From NCBI RefSeq assembly GCF_023935105.1, contig NZ_CP096040.1:124001-188000 (forward strand): a stretch of 64,000 nt of DNA, given 5' to 3'. Below the pieces are notes generated by a model. That model searched no databases, was not told the DNA's origin, and was given only the letters and a program-made list of their open reading frames with translations. The DNA comes from Caulobacter segnis. GTDB lineage: Bacteria > Pseudomonadota > Alphaproteobacteria > Caulobacterales > Caulobacteraceae. A program made the position numbers and the translations under genes. Positions 25,020 to 34,365 of this stretch are shown here, in pieces. Position 1 is the stretch's first letter, and each line of letters starts with the position of its first letter.

Positions 25020-28000
25020 ATGAGCGAGATGGACCTCTATCTGAAGAACCGCCAGGCGCTGATCGACGGCCACGCCTACGACCCCTCGACCGAGCGCGAC
25101 GCGTGCGGCGTCGGCCTGGTCTGCGCCATCGACGGCCAGCCGCGCCGCGAGGTCGTCGAGCTGGCGATCAAGGCCCTGAAGGCCCTGTGGCACCGCGGCG
25201 CGGTCGACGCCGACGGCAAGACCGGCGACGGCGCCGGCGTGCTGGTCAGCGTTCCGCAGGACTTCTTCGTCGACCAGGTGCGCCGCACCGGCCACGCCCT
25301 GCGCTCGGGCCCGATCGCCGTCGGCCAGGTCTTCCTGCCGCGCACCGACCTGGGCGCCCAGGAAACCTGCCGCACGATCGTCGAGGCGGAAGCCCTGCGC
25401 TTTGGCTTCTACATCTACGGCTGGCGCCAGGTGCCGGTGAACACCGCCGTGATCGGCGAGAAGGCCAACGCCACCCGTCCGGAAATCGAGCAGATCATGC
25501 TGGCCGGTCCGGCCGGCCTGGAAGGCGAGGCGCTGGAGCGCGCCCTGTTCCTGTGCCGCAAGCGCATCGAAAAGCGCGTCCACGCCCAGAACATCACCGA
25601 CTTCTACATCTGCTCGCTGTCGGCCAAGTCGCTGATCTACAAGGGCATGTTTCTGGCCGAGGCGATCGACGAGTTCTATCCCGACCTGAAGGACGAGCGC
25701 TTCACCGCCGCCGTGGCGATCTTCCACCAGCGCTATTCGACCAACACCTTCCCGCAGTGGCGCCTGGCCCAGCCCTTCCGGATGCTGGCCCACAACGGCG
25801 AGATCAATACGATCAAGGGCAACATCAACTGGATGAAGTCCCACGAGATCAAGATGGCCGCCCAGGCCTTCGGCGAGTTCGGGGACGACGTGAAGCCGGT
25901 CATCCAGCCGGGCGCCTCGGACAGCGCCAATCTGGACAACACCTTCGAGGTGCTGGTTCGCGCCGGTCGTGACGCGCCGATGGCCAAGGCCCTGCTGGTG
26001 CCGGAAGCCAGCAATCCAAAGATGAAGGACGCCCACAAGGCGCTCTATTCCTACTGTAACGCCGTGATGGAGCCGTGGGACGGTCCGGCCGCCCTGTGCG
26101 CCACCGACGGCCGCTGGGTCGTGGCCGGCAAGGACCGCTCGGGCCTGCGCCCGCTGCGCGTGGCCTACACCGACGACGGCCTGGTGATCATGGGCTCGGA
26201 AGCGGGCATGTGCGGCGTCGACGAGAGCCGCATCACCCGCAAGCTGGCGATCTCGCCGGGCCGCATGCTGGCCATCGACCTGGCCGAGGGCCGCCTCTAC
26301 GGCGAGGACGAGATCATCGACGAGCTGGCCGGTCGCCACCCCTATACGGAGTGGCTGGGCAACATGGTCGATCTCGAGAAGGAGATTGCGCCCGGGCCCG
26401 AGCCGCGCCGGTTCGGCCGCGAGGAACTGACCCGTCGCCAGGCCGCCGCCGGCTATTCGCTGGAAGACCTGGAGATGATCCTCGCCCCCATGGTCGAGGA
26501 CGGCAAGGAAGCCGTCGGCTCTATGGGCGACGACACGCCGCTGGCCGTGCTGTCGGAGAAGTACCGTCCGCTCAGCCACTTCTTCCGCCAGAACTTCAGC
26601 CAGGTGACCAACCCGCCGATCGACCCCCTGCGGGAGACCGGCGTCATGAGCCTGAAGACCCGGTTCAAGAACCTGGGGAACATCCTGGCCCAGGACGCCG
26701 CGCAAGCCGACGTCTACGTGCTGGAGAGCCCGGTGCTGACCACCGGCATGTACATCCGCATCCACGAGCTGCTGGGCGAGAAGAACGTCGCGGTCATCGA
26801 CTGCACCATGCCGCTTCCCGCGCCCGAGGCTCGGGCCGGCGACGCCCTGCGCGCCAATCTCGACCGCATCCGCGCCGAGGCCGAGGATGCGGTGCTGCGC
26901 GGCTGCGGCGCCATCGTCCTGACCGACGAGGCCAGCGACGAAAGCCGCGTCGGCCTGCCGATGATCCTCGCCACCGGCGGCGTCCACGCCCACCTGGTCG
27001 CCAAGGGCCTGCGCTCGTACGTCTCGATCGTCGTCCGCTCGGCCGAGTGCCTGGACACGCACTATTTCGCGGTGCTGGTCGGCGTCGGCGCCACGGCGGT
27101 CAACGCCTACCTGGCCCAGGAGAGCTTCCAGGATCGCCTGGAGCGCGGCCTGGCCGGCGACCGGACGCTGCGCGACGTGTGCCTGAACTTCAAGGGCGCC
27201 ATCGAGGGCGGCCTGCTGAAGATCATCTCCAAGATGGGCATCAGCGTCATCAGCTCGTACCGCGGCGGCTATAACTTCGAAGCCGTCGGCCTATCGCGCG
27301 CCCTGGCCGCCGAGTTCTTCCCCGGCATGCCCTCGCGCATCTCGGGCATCGGCCTGGCCGGCATCGAGAGCAAGACGGTCGAGCTGCACCGCAAGGCCTG
27401 GGGGCTGACGGCGGTGACCCTGCCGGTCGGCGGCCTGTACAAGGCGCGTCGTTCGGGCGAGGCCCACGCCTTCGAGGCCCGTCTGATCCACACCCTGCAG
27501 ACGGCCTGCGACACCGGCGACTTCGAACTCTATCGCCGCTGGTCCAACGGCCTGCGCACCCAGAAGCCGATCCAGCTGCGCGACCTCCTGGACTGGCGCT
27601 CGGACCGCAACCCGATCTCGACCGACGACGTCGAGAGCGTCAACGAGATCCGTAAGCGCTTCGTGACGCCTGGCATGAGCCTGGGGGCCCTGGGCCCCGA
27701 GGCCCACGGCGCGCTGAACATCGCCATGAACCGCATCGGGGCCAAGTCGGTCTCGGGCGAGGGCGGCGAGGACAGCGCGCGCTACAAGCCGCTGCCCAAC
27801 GGCGACAACCCCAACAGCGCCATCAAGCAGGTGGCCTCGGGGCGCTTCGGCGTCACCGCCGAGTATCTGAACCAGTGCGTCGAGCTGGAGATCAAGGTCG
27901 CCCAGGGCGCCAAGCCCGGCGAGGGCGGCCAGCTGCCCGGCTTCAAGGTCACGGAGATGATCGCCCGCCTGCGTCACGCGACGCCGGGCGTGATGCTGAT

Positions 28001-29543
28001 CAGCCCGCCGCCGCACCACGACATCTACTCGATCGAGGATCTGGCCCAGCTCATCTATGACCTGAAGCAGATCAACCCGGTCGCGCGCGTCACGGTCAAG
28101 CTGGTCGCGGCCACCGGCATCGGCGCCATCGCCGCTGGCGTGGCCAAGGCCAAGGCGGACGTGATCCTGGTCGCCGGCGGCGTCGGCGGCACGGGCGCCT
28201 CGCCCCAGACCTCGGTGAAGTACGCCGGCGGTCCGTGGGAGATGGGCCTCTCGGAAGCCAACCAGGTGCTGACCCTGAACAACCTGCGCCACTCCGTCGT
28301 CCTGCGGGCCGACGGCGGCATGCGCACGGGCCGCGACATCGTCATTGCCGCCATGATGGGCGCCGAGGAGTTCGGCATCGGCACCGCCTCGCTGGTGGCG
28401 ATGGGCTGCATCATGGTCCGCCAGTGCCACTCCAACACCTGCCCGGTCGGCGTCTGCACCCAGGACGAGGCCCTGCGCGCCAAGTTCACGGGCACGCCGG
28501 ACAAGGTCATCAACCTCTTCACGTTCATCGCCGAAGAGGTGCGCGAGATCCTGGCGGGCCTGGGCTTCAAGAGCCTGCAGGAGATCGTCGGTCGCACCGA
28601 CCTGCTGGCCCAGGTCAGCCGCGGCGGCGAGCACCTGGACGACCTCGACCTGAACCCGCTGCTGGTCCGCGCCGATCCGGGCGCGAACAAGCCGTACAAC
28701 ACGGTCGTCGGCCGCAACGCGGTGCCGGACACGCTGGACGCCCAGATCGTCCGCGACGCCGCTCCGCTGCTGGAGCGGGGCGAGAAGATGCAGCTGACCT
28801 ACACGGTCCGCAGCACCGCCCGAACCATCGGCACCCGCACATCCAGCCACATCGTCCGCAAGTTCGGCATGAAGGGCCTGCCCGCCGGCCACCTCACCGT
28901 CCAGCTCAAGGGCTCGGCCGGCCAGAGCCTGGGCGCCTTCGCGGTCCAGGGCCTGCGCATCGAGCTGACCGGCGAAGCCAACGACTATGTCGGCAAGGGC
29001 CTGTCGGGCGCGACGATCGTCATCAAGCCGGCGCGCGGCCTGGCGGCGCCGGAGACCAACGCCCTGATCGGCAACACCGTGCTGTTCGGCGCCACTTCGG
29101 GCCGGCTGTTCGCGGCGGGCCAGGCGGGCGAGCGCTTCGCCGTCCGCAACTCGGGCGCCACCACGGTGGTCGAGGGCTGCGGCGCCAACGGCTGCGAGTA
29201 CATGACCGGCGGCCAGGTGGTGATCCTGGGTCCGACGGGCAGCAACTTCGGGGCCGGCATGACCGGCGGCATGGCCTTCGTGCTGGACCAGCACGAGCGG
29301 TTCGAAGCCAATATCAACCCCGAGAGCATCGTCGTGCAGCGCCTGGCCTCGCCCTATTGGGAAGGCGTCCTGCGCTCGCTGATCGCCGAGCACGCCCGCG
29401 AGACGGACTCGGTGTTCGCCGCGACCCTGCTGCGCGACTGGGACCGCGTGCGGGATCAGTTCTGGCAGGTCTGCCCGAAGGAGATGATCGGCCGTCTGCC
29501 CCAGCCGCTGGCGGCGGAAGAGGCCGTGCACGAACGGGCTTAG
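25020..29543 (+). CDS. gltB: Glutamate synthase large subunit
   Basis: Converts glutamine and 2-oxoglutarate to two glutamates, the main ammonia assimilation route with glutamine synthetase. The 1507-residue protein starts with a short propeptide; Cys29 in RDACGVGLV is the expected N-terminal nucleophile after cleavage. The amidotransferase domain is followed by the central and FMN-binding synthase domains. C1130, C1136 and C1141 form the C-x5-C-x4-C 3Fe-4S motif, and the C-terminal GXGXG-type helix domain is present. The TAG stop overlaps the stop of the convergent thioesterase gene. Confidence 0.97.
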   Translation: MSEMDLYLKNRQALIDGHAYDPSTERDACGVGLVCAIDGQPRREVVELAIKALKALWHRGAVDADGKTGDGAGVLVSVPQDFFVDQVRRTGHALRSGPIAVGQVFLPRTDLGAQETCRTIVEAEALRFGFYIYGWRQVPVNTAVIGEKANATRPEIEQIMLAGPAGLEGEALERALFLCRKRIEKRVHAQNITDFYICSLSAKSLIYKGMFLAEAIDEFYPDLKDERFTAAVAIFHQRYSTNTFPQWRLAQPFRMLAHNGEINTIKGNINWMKSHEIKMAAQAFGEFGDDVKPVIQPGASDSANLDNTFEVLVRAGRDAPMAKALLVPEASNPKMKDAHKALYSYCNAVMEPWDGPAALCATDGRWVVAGKDRSGLRPLRVAYTDDGLVIMGSEAGMCGVDESRITRKLAISPGRMLAIDLAEGRLYGEDEIIDELAGRHPYTEWLGNMVDLEKEIAPGPEPRRFGREELTRRQAAAGYSLEDLEMILAPMVEDGKEAVGSMGDDTPLAVLSEKYRPLSHFFRQNFSQVTNPPIDPLRETGVMSLKTRFKNLGNILAQDAAQADVYVLESPVLTTGMYIRIHELLGEKNVAVIDCTMPLPAPEARAGDALRANLDRIRAEAEDAVLRGCGAIVLTDEASDESRVGLPMILATGGVHAHLVAKGLRSYVSIVVRSAECLDTHYFAVLVGVGATAVNAYLAQESFQDRLERGLAGDRTLRDVCLNFKGAIEGGLLKIISKMGISVISSYRGGYNFEAVGLSRALAAEFFPGMPSRISGIGLAGIESKTVELHRKAWGLTAVTLPVGGLYKARRSGEAHAFEARLIHTLQTACDTGDFELYRRWSNGLRTQKPIQLRDLLDWRSDRNPISTDDVESVNEIRKRFVTPGMSLGALGPEAHGALNIAMNRIGAKSVSGEGGEDSARYKPLPNGDNPNSAIKQVASGRFGVTAEYLNQCVELEIKVAQGAKPGEGGQLPGFKVTEMIARLRHATPGVMLISPPPHHDIYSIEDLAQLIYDLKQINPVARVTVKLVAATGIGAIAAGVAKAKADVILVAGGVGGTGASPQTSVKYAGGPWEMGLSEANQVLTLNNLRHSVVLRADGGMRTGRDIVIAAMMGAEEFGIGTASLVAMGCIMVRQCHSNTCPVGVCTQDEALRAKFTGTPDKVINLFTFIAEEVREILAGLGFKSLQEIVGRTDLLAQVSRGGEHLDDLDLNPLLVRADPGANKPYNTVVGRNAVPDTLDAQIVRDAAPLLERGEKMQLTYTVRSTARTIGTRTSSHIVRKFGMKGLPAGHLTVQLKGSAGQSLGAFAVQGLRIELTGEANDYVGKGLSGATIVIKPARGLAAPETNALIGNTVLFGATSGRLFAAGQAGERFAVRNSGATTVVEGCGANGCEYMTGGQVVILGPTGSNFGAGMTGGMAFVLDQHERFEANINPESIVVQRLASPYWEGVLRSLIAEHARETDSVFAATLLRDWDRVRDQFWQVCPKEMIGRLPQPLAAEEAVHERA

Positions 29544-29971
29544 GCGGCGGCTCGGGCTTCGAGCAGCTTGAAGGTCGCACGGGCGCGCGCGACGGGAACC
29601 CCGTCCGCGCGCACCGTCGCCTCCGCGAAGCAGATCGAGCGGCCCAGCTTGACGAAGTCGGTGTCGAACGCGAGCCATTGGCCCAGCTTCGCCGAGCCCA
29701 GATAGTCCAGAGTCAGGGATACGGTGACGAGGCCCGCGGTCGCCTGATCCGTGGCCGCGAGGTTGACGCCCAGCGACAGGCCCATGGCGTTGTCGGCCAG
29801 GGTCGCGAGGAACCCGCCGTGCGGCATGCCGCGGGAATTGCAGTGCTCGGATCGCACCCGGACGCCCAGCACCAGCCGATCCGACGCCGCGCGGGCGTAG
29901 AGAGGCTCCCACGGCTCGGTGACCGGGCTCCTGCGCGTGTGCGGCAAGAAGCCCTCGGGGATATTGTCCAT
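29540..29971 (-). CDS. PaaI-like hotdog-fold thioesterase
   Basis: A 143-residue protein with a single hotdog domain that should hydrolyse acyl-CoA thioesters; the substrate is unknown. RGMPHGGFLATLADNAMGLSLG matches the conserved HGG-centred helix of the PaaI/YbgC-like group, and VSLTLDYLGSAKLGQWLAFD the next strand. ATG 29971 (MDNIPEGFLPH) is preferred over the longer frame starting at 29992. Its TAA overlaps the gltB TAG in the tetranucleotide TTAG. Confidence 0.88.
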   Translation of the reverse strand: MDNIPEGFLPHTRRSPVTEPWEPLYARAASDRLVLGVRVRSEHCNSRGMPHGGFLATLADNAMGLSLGVNLAATDQATAGLVTVSLTLDYLGSAKLGQWLAFDTDFVKLGRSICFAEATVRADGVPVARARATFKLLEARAAA

Positions 29972-30090
29972 GACCGCATCGCCTGATTTCAAACAGTTGT
30001 TTTAATCTAGCATCGATCTCCCCCTTGCGCGAGGGCTCCGCGCGTCGCGTGATGGCGTCGGCTGAACGAAACGGGGCCGTCCGACATTCC

Positions 30091-31716
30091 ATGTCCATGC
30101 GCGCCTTCGCCCACCTGCTGGATCGGCTGTCCCTGACCAGCTCGCGCAACGCCAAGCTGACCCTGATCGAGGACCACCTGCGCCAGACGCCGGACCCCGA
30201 CCGGGGCTACGCCCTGGCGGCCCTGACCGGGGCGCTGTCGTTCAACGCCGCCAAGCCGGCCTTCATCCGCAAGGCGGTCGAGGCGCGGATGGACGCCCAG
30301 CTGTTCGCCTGGTCCTACGACTATGTCGGCGACCTGGCCGAGACCGTCGCCCTGGTCTGGCCGGCCCCCTCTTCCAGAAAATGGCCTGGCGCCAACCGCC
30401 CGCCCGAGCTGTCCGAGGTGATCGAGGCCCTGCACTCGGCCTCGCGCACCGAGGTCCCGCGGCTGATCGAGGGCTGGCTGGACGCCCTGGATCCCGACGG
30501 CCGCTGGGCGCTCTTGAAGCTGATGACCGGCGGCCTGCGGGTGGGCGTGTCCTCACGGCTGGCCAAGCAGGCCTGCGCCAATTTCGGCGGGGTCGAGATC
30601 GGCGAGATCGAGGAGGTCTGGCATGCGATGGAGCCGCCCTATGGCGATCTCTTCGCCTGGCTGGAGGGCCGGTCCGAGCGCCCTTCGCCCGACGCCCCGG
30701 GCCGCTTCCGGCCGGTGATGCTGGCCCAGCCGATCGACGAGGCCGTCGACTTCGCCAAGCTGGATCCGGTCGACTACATCGCCGAGTGGAAGTGGGACGG
30801 CATCCGCGTCCAGGCGGTCAGCGAGCGCGGCCAGAGGCGGCTCTACACCCGCACCGGCGACGACATCTCGGCCGCCTTCCCGGATGTGGTCGAGGCGCTG
30901 GACTTCGAGGGCGCGATCGACGGCGAGCTCTTGGTCCTGCGCGACGGCGCCCTGGCCCCGTTCGGCGACCTGCAGCAGCGGCTGAACCGCAAGACGGTCG
31001 ACGGCAAGCAGCTGGCCAATTTTCCGGCCGGCATCCGCGCCTACGACCTGATGCTGGACGGCGAGGAGGACGTTCGGTCCTTGCCGTTCGTCGCGCGGCG
31101 CGCGCGGCTGGAGGCGTTCGTGGCGCGACTGAAGACCGCCCGCATCGACCTCTCTCCACTGCAGCCTTTTTCGACCTGGGAAGAGCTGGCCGCCCTGCGC
31201 CTGGACCCGCCCGAGGGTGACGCGCGGCTGTCGGAAGGCCTGATGCTGAAGCGCCGCGACAGCGTCTACGAGCCGGGCCGCCCCAAGGGCCCGTGGTTCA
31301 AATGGAAACGCGATCCGCACCTGATCGACGCGGTTCTGATGTACGCCCAGCGCGGCCACGGCAAGCGGTCCAGCTTCTATTCCGACTACACCTTCGGCGT
31401 CTGGCGCGAGGACGAGGAGGGCCGGCGCGCCCTGACCCCGGTGGGGAAGGCCTATTTCGGCTTCACCGACGAGGAGCTGAAGCAGATCGACAAGTTCGTC
31501 CGCGACCACACGATCGAGCGCTTCGGCCCGGTGCGCTCGGTGCGGGCCGACCTGGAGTTCGGCCTGGTGTTCGAGGTCGCGTTCGAGGGCTTGCAGCGCT
31601 CGACCCGGCACAAGTCCGGCGTCGCCATGCGCTTCCCGCGCATCAACCGCATCCGCTGGGACAAGCCCTCCAGAGAGGCCGACGAACTGGCGACCCTGGA
31701 GGCGATGCTGGACTAG
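30091..31716 (+). CDS. ATP-dependent DNA ligase of the bacterial DNA-damage-response type
   Basis: Seals DNA nicks with ATP. The 541-residue protein has an N-terminal DNA-binding domain, the nucleotidyltransferase motif EWKWDGIR with Lys234 as AMP acceptor, EGLMLKRRDSVYEPGRP, and KWKRDPHLIDAVLMYAQRG leading into the OB-fold domain. It resembles the ligase that is often encoded with an Lhr-type helicase, an exonuclease and a PdeM-like phosphoesterase; none of these are nearby. ATG 30091 (MSMRAFAHLLDRL) is chosen over a longer upstream frame. Its TAG stop overlaps that of the convergent MFS gene. Confidence 0.93.
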   Translation: MSMRAFAHLLDRLSLTSSRNAKLTLIEDHLRQTPDPDRGYALAALTGALSFNAAKPAFIRKAVEARMDAQLFAWSYDYVGDLAETVALVWPAPSSRKWPGANRPPELSEVIEALHSASRTEVPRLIEGWLDALDPDGRWALLKLMTGGLRVGVSSRLAKQACANFGGVEIGEIEEVWHAMEPPYGDLFAWLEGRSERPSPDAPGRFRPVMLAQPIDEAVDFAKLDPVDYIAEWKWDGIRVQAVSERGQRRLYTRTGDDISAAFPDVVEALDFEGAIDGELLVLRDGALAPFGDLQQRLNRKTVDGKQLANFPAGIRAYDLMLDGEEDVRSLPFVARRARLEAFVARLKTARIDLSPLQPFSTWEELAALRLDPPEGDARLSEGLMLKRRDSVYEPGRPKGPWFKWKRDPHLIDAVLMYAQRGHGKRSSFYSDYTFGVWREDEEGRRALTPVGKAYFGFTDEELKQIDKFVRDHTIERFGPVRSVRADLEFGLVFEVAFEGLQRSTRHKSGVAMRFPRINRIRWDKPSREADELATLEAMLD

Positions 31717-32969
31717 TGGGCGGCGGCTCCGGCCGAGGCCGTCGTCCCGGCGCCGGTCTGGAACAGCTTGCCCTTCTCGGTCGCCAGCACCGTCAACAGG
31801 CCCGCCAGGCCGAAACCGAGGAAGCCCAGGGTCAGGGGAATGGTCGTGCCGTCGTAGAGCTGGCCGATAAAGAAGCCGAACACCGCCCCGCCGATCGTGG
31901 TGATGAAGCCCTGGATCGAGGCGGCCGCGCCGGCCACGTGGCCCAGCGGCTCCATGGCGATGGCCCCGAAGTTCGACATCACGAGGCCGAAGCAGAACAT
32001 CATGCCGGCCTGCAGCAGGGCGAAGGTCAGCAGGGTTTCATGTCCGGTCTTGGCCACCACTGCGTGGACGCCGGCGAAGGCGATGAAGCCGATCAGGGCC
32101 CAGTGCGAGACCTTGCGCATGCCCAGCTTCTCGACGATCCGCGAGTTGAGCAGAGACGAGACGGCCATGGTTCCGGCGATGCCGGCGAAGACCAGCGGGA
32201 AGATGTCGCCGGCGTGCAGCACCTCGGCGAACACCTGCTGGGCCGAGTTCAGGAAGCCAAACAGGCCCGACAGCACCAGGGCGGCGGCCAGGGTGTAGCC
32301 CATGGCGATGCGGTCGGTCAGGGCGGTCTTGAAGGCCGAGCTGACCCCGGCGACCGAGATCGGAATGCGGTCTTCCGGGTGCTGGGTCTCGGGCAGCTTG
32401 ATCGCCGCCCAGGCCATGACGATCAGGCCGAAGATCGACAGGATCCCGAAGATCCAGCGCCAGGACGCGAACAGCATGATCGCCATGCCCAGCGAGGGAG
32501 CGATGATCGGCGTGGCCAGGAAGACGATGAAGGCCAGCGACATCACCCGCGCCATCTGGCGGCCGGCATAGCAGTCGCGGACGATCGACACCGACAGCAC
32601 CCGCGTCGAGGCCGCGCCCAGGCCGGTCAGGAACCGGGCGACCAGCAGCATCTCGAACGAGGTCGAGAAGGCGCAGAGGGCGGCGAAGACGGTGTACAGC
32701 GCCAAGCCCACCATCAGCACCGGCTTGCGGCCATAACGGTCGGCCAGCGAGCCATAGGCCAGCTGGGCCACGCCGAAGCCCAGCAAGTACGAGGTGATCA
32801 CCCACTGGCGCGCATTGGGATCGTGCACGCCCAGCGCTTCGCCGATGTGGGGCAGGGCTGGCAGCATGGAGTCGATGGCTAGGGCGTTGGTCGCCATCAT
32901 CGCCGCGATCAGGGCGACGAACTGGCCAAAGCCCATGCCGGGATGCGGCGATGGCTTGGTATCGGACAT
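31713..32969 (-). CDS. Bcr/CflA-type MFS drug efflux transporter
   Basis: A 418-residue inner-membrane protein with about 12 membrane spans that should export small toxic compounds using the proton gradient. The first loop has the MFS signature GSLADRYGRKPVLMVG, and the N-terminus (ATNALAIDSMLPALPHIGEALG) matches the DHA1/Bcr group. ATG 32969 (MSDTKPSPHPG) has a GAGAAG site upstream; the longer frame to 33047 is not conserved-looking. The substrate is unknown. It is downstream of the DegT-type aminotransferase on the same strand, with a 93-base gap. Confidence 0.92.
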   Translation of the reverse strand: MSDTKPSPHPGMGFGQFVALIAAMMATNALAIDSMLPALPHIGEALGVHDPNARQWVITSYLLGFGVAQLAYGSLADRYGRKPVLMVGLALYTVFAALCAFSTSFEMLLVARFLTGLGAASTRVLSVSIVRDCYAGRQMARVMSLAFIVFLATPIIAPSLGMAIMLFASWRWIFGILSIFGLIVMAWAAIKLPETQHPEDRIPISVAGVSSAFKTALTDRIAMGYTLAAALVLSGLFGFLNSAQQVFAEVLHAGDIFPLVFAGIAGTMAVSSLLNSRIVEKLGMRKVSHWALIGFIAFAGVHAVVAKTGHETLLTFALLQAGMMFCFGLVMSNFGAIAMEPLGHVAGAAASIQGFITTIGGAVFGFFIGQLYDGTTIPLTLGFLGFGLAGLLTVLATEKGKLFQTGAGTTASAGAAAH

Positions 32970-33062
32970 GAATCTTCTCGCGTGGACTGACGCCCCAGCC
33001 ACGAGACGTGTCCCGCGCGATATAGGGGTTGGCGCCGGCGACGCCACCCATAAAAGCCGCGG

Positions 33063-34223
33063 TCAGCCGTTGAAGGCCCGGATCGCCTCGATGATCTTCT
33101 GCTGGTCGGCCTCGCCCAGATAGGGGTGCATCGGCAGGGCCAGCACCGTCTCGGCCTTGGCTTCGGTGACCGGCAGGCCGCCCGCGCCGCGCGGGAAGTG
33201 GGCGTAGGGCGCCTGCAGGTGCATGGGGACGGGGTAGTAGACCGCCGTCGGAATGCCCTGCGTCTTCAGGTGGGCGGCCAGGCCGTCGCGGTTCTCGTGC
33301 TCGATCACGTACTGGGCCCAGACCGAGACGCCGCCGTCGATCACGGCCGGGGTCGCGATCACCGCGCCCTTCAGCCCCTCGGCGTAGCGGTTCGCCACGA
33401 CCTGACGCAGTTCGATCTCCTCGGCGAAGAGCGCCAGCTTCTCGATCAGGATCGCCGCCTGGATGGTGTCGAGGCGCGAGTTCATGCCGATGCGGGTGTT
33501 CAGGTACTTGGGGTCGTGGTCGAAGGTCTTGCCCGCCAGGTCCGGACCGACCGCCTTGCCGTGGACGCGGTAGCTGTCCATCAGGTCCCACAGCGTGGCG
33601 TCGTTGGTCAGCACCGCCCCGCCGTCGCCGTAGCAGCCCAGCGGCTTGGCCGGGAAGAAGCTGGTGGTGGCCACGTCCGCCCAATGCAGCGGGTGCTTGC
33701 CATCCAGCGTGCAGCCGAAGCCCTGGGCGCTGTCGGAAATCAGCTTCAGGCCCTCGCGGTCGCAGATCGCCTTGATGGCCGGATAGTCGGCGGGCTGGCC
33801 GAACAGGTCGACGGCGATGACCACCTTCGGTGTCAGGCGGCCCTCGGCCTTCACCGCGGCGATGGCGGCGTCCAGCTTGGCGGGATCCAGGTTGAAGGTG
33901 TCCGGCAGGACGTCGACGAACACCGGCGTCGCGTCGACCCACGGCACGACTTCCGGCGTCGCGGCGAAGGTGAAGGACGGGCAGAACACCGCGTCGCCCC
34001 GGCGCACGCCCCAGGCCATCAGCGGCAGGACGATGGCGTCGGTGCCGTTGGCGCAGGATAAGGCCAGCTTGGCCTGGCCGAATTCGGCGAGCTTGGCCTC
34101 GAACTCGCGCACCTGCGGACCCATGACATAGGCGCCGCTGTCCAGCACCTTGGCGATGGCGGCGTCGATCTTGTCGCGGATCCGGCGCTGCTGCGCGGCG
34201 AGGTCGATGAAGGGCATGCTCAT
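33063..34223 (-). CDS. DegT/DnrJ/EryC1/StrS family aminotransferase
   Basis: A PLP-dependent sugar aminotransferase that adds an amino group to a keto sugar nucleotide for surface glycans. The 387-residue protein has ALSCANGTDAI near the N-terminus, DSAQGFGCTLDGK (PLP ring contact) and SFFPAKPLGCYGDGGAVLT, in which the lysine forms the Schiff base. GMNSRLDTIQAAIL and the C-terminal PYAHFPRG segment are typical of the family. The start ATG 34223 gives MSMPFIDLAAQQRRI; the upstream frame is not coding. No sugar-nucleotide partner is adjacent, so the product sugar is unknown. Confidence 0.92.
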   Translation of the reverse strand: MSMPFIDLAAQQRRIRDKIDAAIAKVLDSGAYVMGPQVREFEAKLAEFGQAKLALSCANGTDAIVLPLMAWGVRRGDAVFCPSFTFAATPEVVPWVDATPVFVDVLPDTFNLDPAKLDAAIAAVKAEGRLTPKVVIAVDLFGQPADYPAIKAICDREGLKLISDSAQGFGCTLDGKHPLHWADVATTSFFPAKPLGCYGDGGAVLTNDATLWDLMDSYRVHGKAVGPDLAGKTFDHDPKYLNTRIGMNSRLDTIQAAILIEKLALFAEEIELRQVVANRYAEGLKGAVIATPAVIDGGVSVWAQYVIEHENRDGLAAHLKTQGIPTAVYYPVPMHLQAPYAHFPRGAGGLPVTEAKAETVLALPMHPYLGEADQQKIIEAIRAFNG

Positions 34224-34365
34224 GGCGCGGCCTCTTATGCGCGGTTCATGACGAATTCGAGCCAATTGATGTAACCGACTGTTTCCCGCTTCAAGCGAGG
34301 TCAAGCGGAACCACGGCTCGGCCTTGCCGTTGACCGAAGCGCGCGGGGGCGCCTACGAGAGTTCC

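Noticed and set aside
24354-27062. A 902-codon open frame antisense to gltD and gltB
   Set aside because: It has no start-site support, mirrors the codon structure of the real genes and contains no family motifs. High GC leaves few stops on the opposite strand.
27291-30155. A 954-codon antisense frame over gltB
   Set aside because: It is a GC-driven shadow; the gltB protein is complete and its 3Fe-4S motif is in the other strand.
34291-34310. TCAAGCG direct repeat with ten-base period between the aminotransferase and MscS genes
   Set aside because: Too short and unsupported to call a regulatory site.
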